Assembly (NCBI GenBank): GCA_017990305.1
Contig: JAGNOB010000139.1
Span: 1 to 5,784 of the forward strand
DNA from: Leucobacter sp.
GTDB lineage: Bacteria > Actinomycetota > Actinomycetes > Actinomycetales > Microbacteriaceae
Length of the DNA: 5,784 nt
Reading direction: 5' to 3'
Shown here: positions 4,987 to 5,784 of the stretch, piece by piece
Position numbering within the stretch: position 1 is the first letter of the stretch
Layout: each line of letters starts with the position of its first letter
Made by a program: the position numbers and the translations under genes
Notes under the pieces: generated by a model
Databases searched by the model: none
Told to the model about the DNA's origin: nothing
Seen by the model: the letters and a program-made list of their open reading frames with translations, nothing else

Positions 4987-5784
4987 ATGAGCGAAGCGCT
5001 CGAAACAGGCATCAAGCAGCACATTGACGGGGCCTTCGACACCACCATTGCGGAGTTGTGCGACCTGGTGCGCATCCCCTCCGTGTCGTGGCCTGCGTTC
5101 GACCCGGCGCACGTGCATGCGAGCGCCGAGAAGGTCGCCGAACTCATGCGCTCAACCGGGGTGTTCGACTTCGTCGATATTCGCCGTGCGCCCGTAGACG
5201 GGCAGGAGCATGAGGCTGAGCCCGAGCTCGGACATCCCGCGGTGATTGCCCGCCGCGCTCCGAAGAACGGCGCACCCACCGTGCTGCTCTACGCACACCA
5301 CGATGTGCAGCCTCCCGGCAAGGACGAGGAGTGGGAGACGCCACCCTTCGAGCCGACTCGGCGTGGTGACCGGCTGTTCGCTCGGGGAGCCGCCGACGAC
5401 AAGGCCGGCGTCATGGCGCACGTGTCGGCGATTCGCGCGCTCGCCGCCACTGAGGGCGACGATTTCGATCTTGGCATCGCGGTCTTCATTGAGGGCGAGG
5501 AGGAGTGGGCTTCGCAGTCGTTCGGCAACTTCCTGCGCCAGAACCGTGACGAGCTTGCGGCCGACGCGATTATTGTCGCCGACTCGGGGAACTGGGATAT
5601 CGACACCCCCGCGCTCACGGTTGCCCTGCGTGGTGCCGTCGCTTTCAACGTCAAGATCGACACGATGGCGCACGCGACGCACTCTGGCATGTTTGGCGGC
5701 GCGATCCCTGACGCGATGCTTGCCGCAGTGAAGCTGCTTGGCACGCTCTGGAACGAGGACGGCTCGGTTGCGGTCGAGGGCCTC
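4987..5784 (+). CDS. M20 family metallopeptidase, dipeptidase (3' partial)
   Basis: The frame is open to the right edge and gives the first 266 residues of a zinc-dependent M20 dipeptidase; family members are usually about 450 residues, so over a third is missing. It should hydrolyse dipeptides in the cytosol. Visible motifs: YAHHDVQP (102-109) with metal ligand H104 and catalytic-site D106, RGAADDKAG (133-141) with bridging D137, EGEEEWAS (169-176) with general base E172 and metal ligand E173, VADSGNW (197-203) with metal ligand D199, and HSGMFGG (232-238), which marks the lid or dimerisation domain and carries the His that reaches the substrate (family knowledge, CNDP2-like). No signal peptide is present. 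It is divergent from the Cys-rich gene, with 166 bp between the two starts. The final metal-binding His of the family would lie beyond the window. Confidence 0.93.
   Translation, partial: MSEALETGIKQHIDGAFDTTIAELCDLVRIPSVSWPAFDPAHVHASAEKVAELMRSTGVFDFVDIRRAPVDGQEHEAEPELGHPAVIARRAPKNGAPTVLLYAHHDVQPPGKDEEWETPPFEPTRRGDRLFARGAADDKAGVMAHVSAIRALAATEGDDFDLGIAVFIEGEEEWASQSFGNFLRQNRDELAADAIIVADSGNWDIDTPALTVALRGAVAFNVKIDTMAHATHSGMFGGAIPDAMLAAVKLLGTLWNEDGSVAVEGL

Noticed and set aside
5152..5682. Minus- and plus-strand frames overlapping the peptidase
   Set aside because: The plus frame that starts at 4987 carries every M20 motif; the others are Arg/Ser-rich shadows.

Overview
The window is a stretch of high-GC chromosomal DNA with strongly G/C-biased third codon positions, AGGAG-type ribosome binding sites and two starts that look leaderless. 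This suggests an actinobacterium. The M20 dipeptidase, the small CxxC/CGEH protein and the TAGGCT-type -10 box would fit Microbacteriaceae (Leucobacter-like), but that placement is inference. No mobile element, tRNA, rRNA or CRISPR array is visible.

Layout, left to right. (1) 1-3233 is a tight forward operon: the 3' end of a PotC-type ABC permease, an AMP-forming acyl-CoA synthetase 24 bp later, and a saccharopine-dehydrogenase-like oxidoreductase that overlaps the synthetase by 4 bp (GTGA). Together they look like uptake, CoA activation and redox processing of one substrate, probably an amine- or carboxylate-bearing compound; the substrate cannot be read from the sequence. (2) 3234-3354 is intergenic, with a C9 run and a 13-bp inverted repeat. 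It leads into a small single-pass membrane protein (3355-3579) that I do not recognise. (3) 3677-4462 encodes a glycerophosphodiester phosphodiesterase family protein with an essentially complete set of active-site motifs. (4) 4463-4986 holds a TACCT minisatellite, a 27-bp perfect stem-loop, a second hairpin, a 39-codon cysteine-rich gene on the minus strand (4701-4820), and a divergent promoter region. (5) 4987 to the right edge is the N-terminal 266 residues of an M20 metallopeptidase (dipeptidase) with its metal-ligand and catalytic motifs in place.

The most useful points for a second look are the tiny Cys-rich minus-strand gene, which length-filtered gene callers would miss; the long palindrome between the convergent phosphodiesterase and Cys-rich genes; and the transporter, ligase and dehydrogenase operon as a candidate uncharacterised catabolic route. 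I see no clear sign of a wholly new defence or mobile system.
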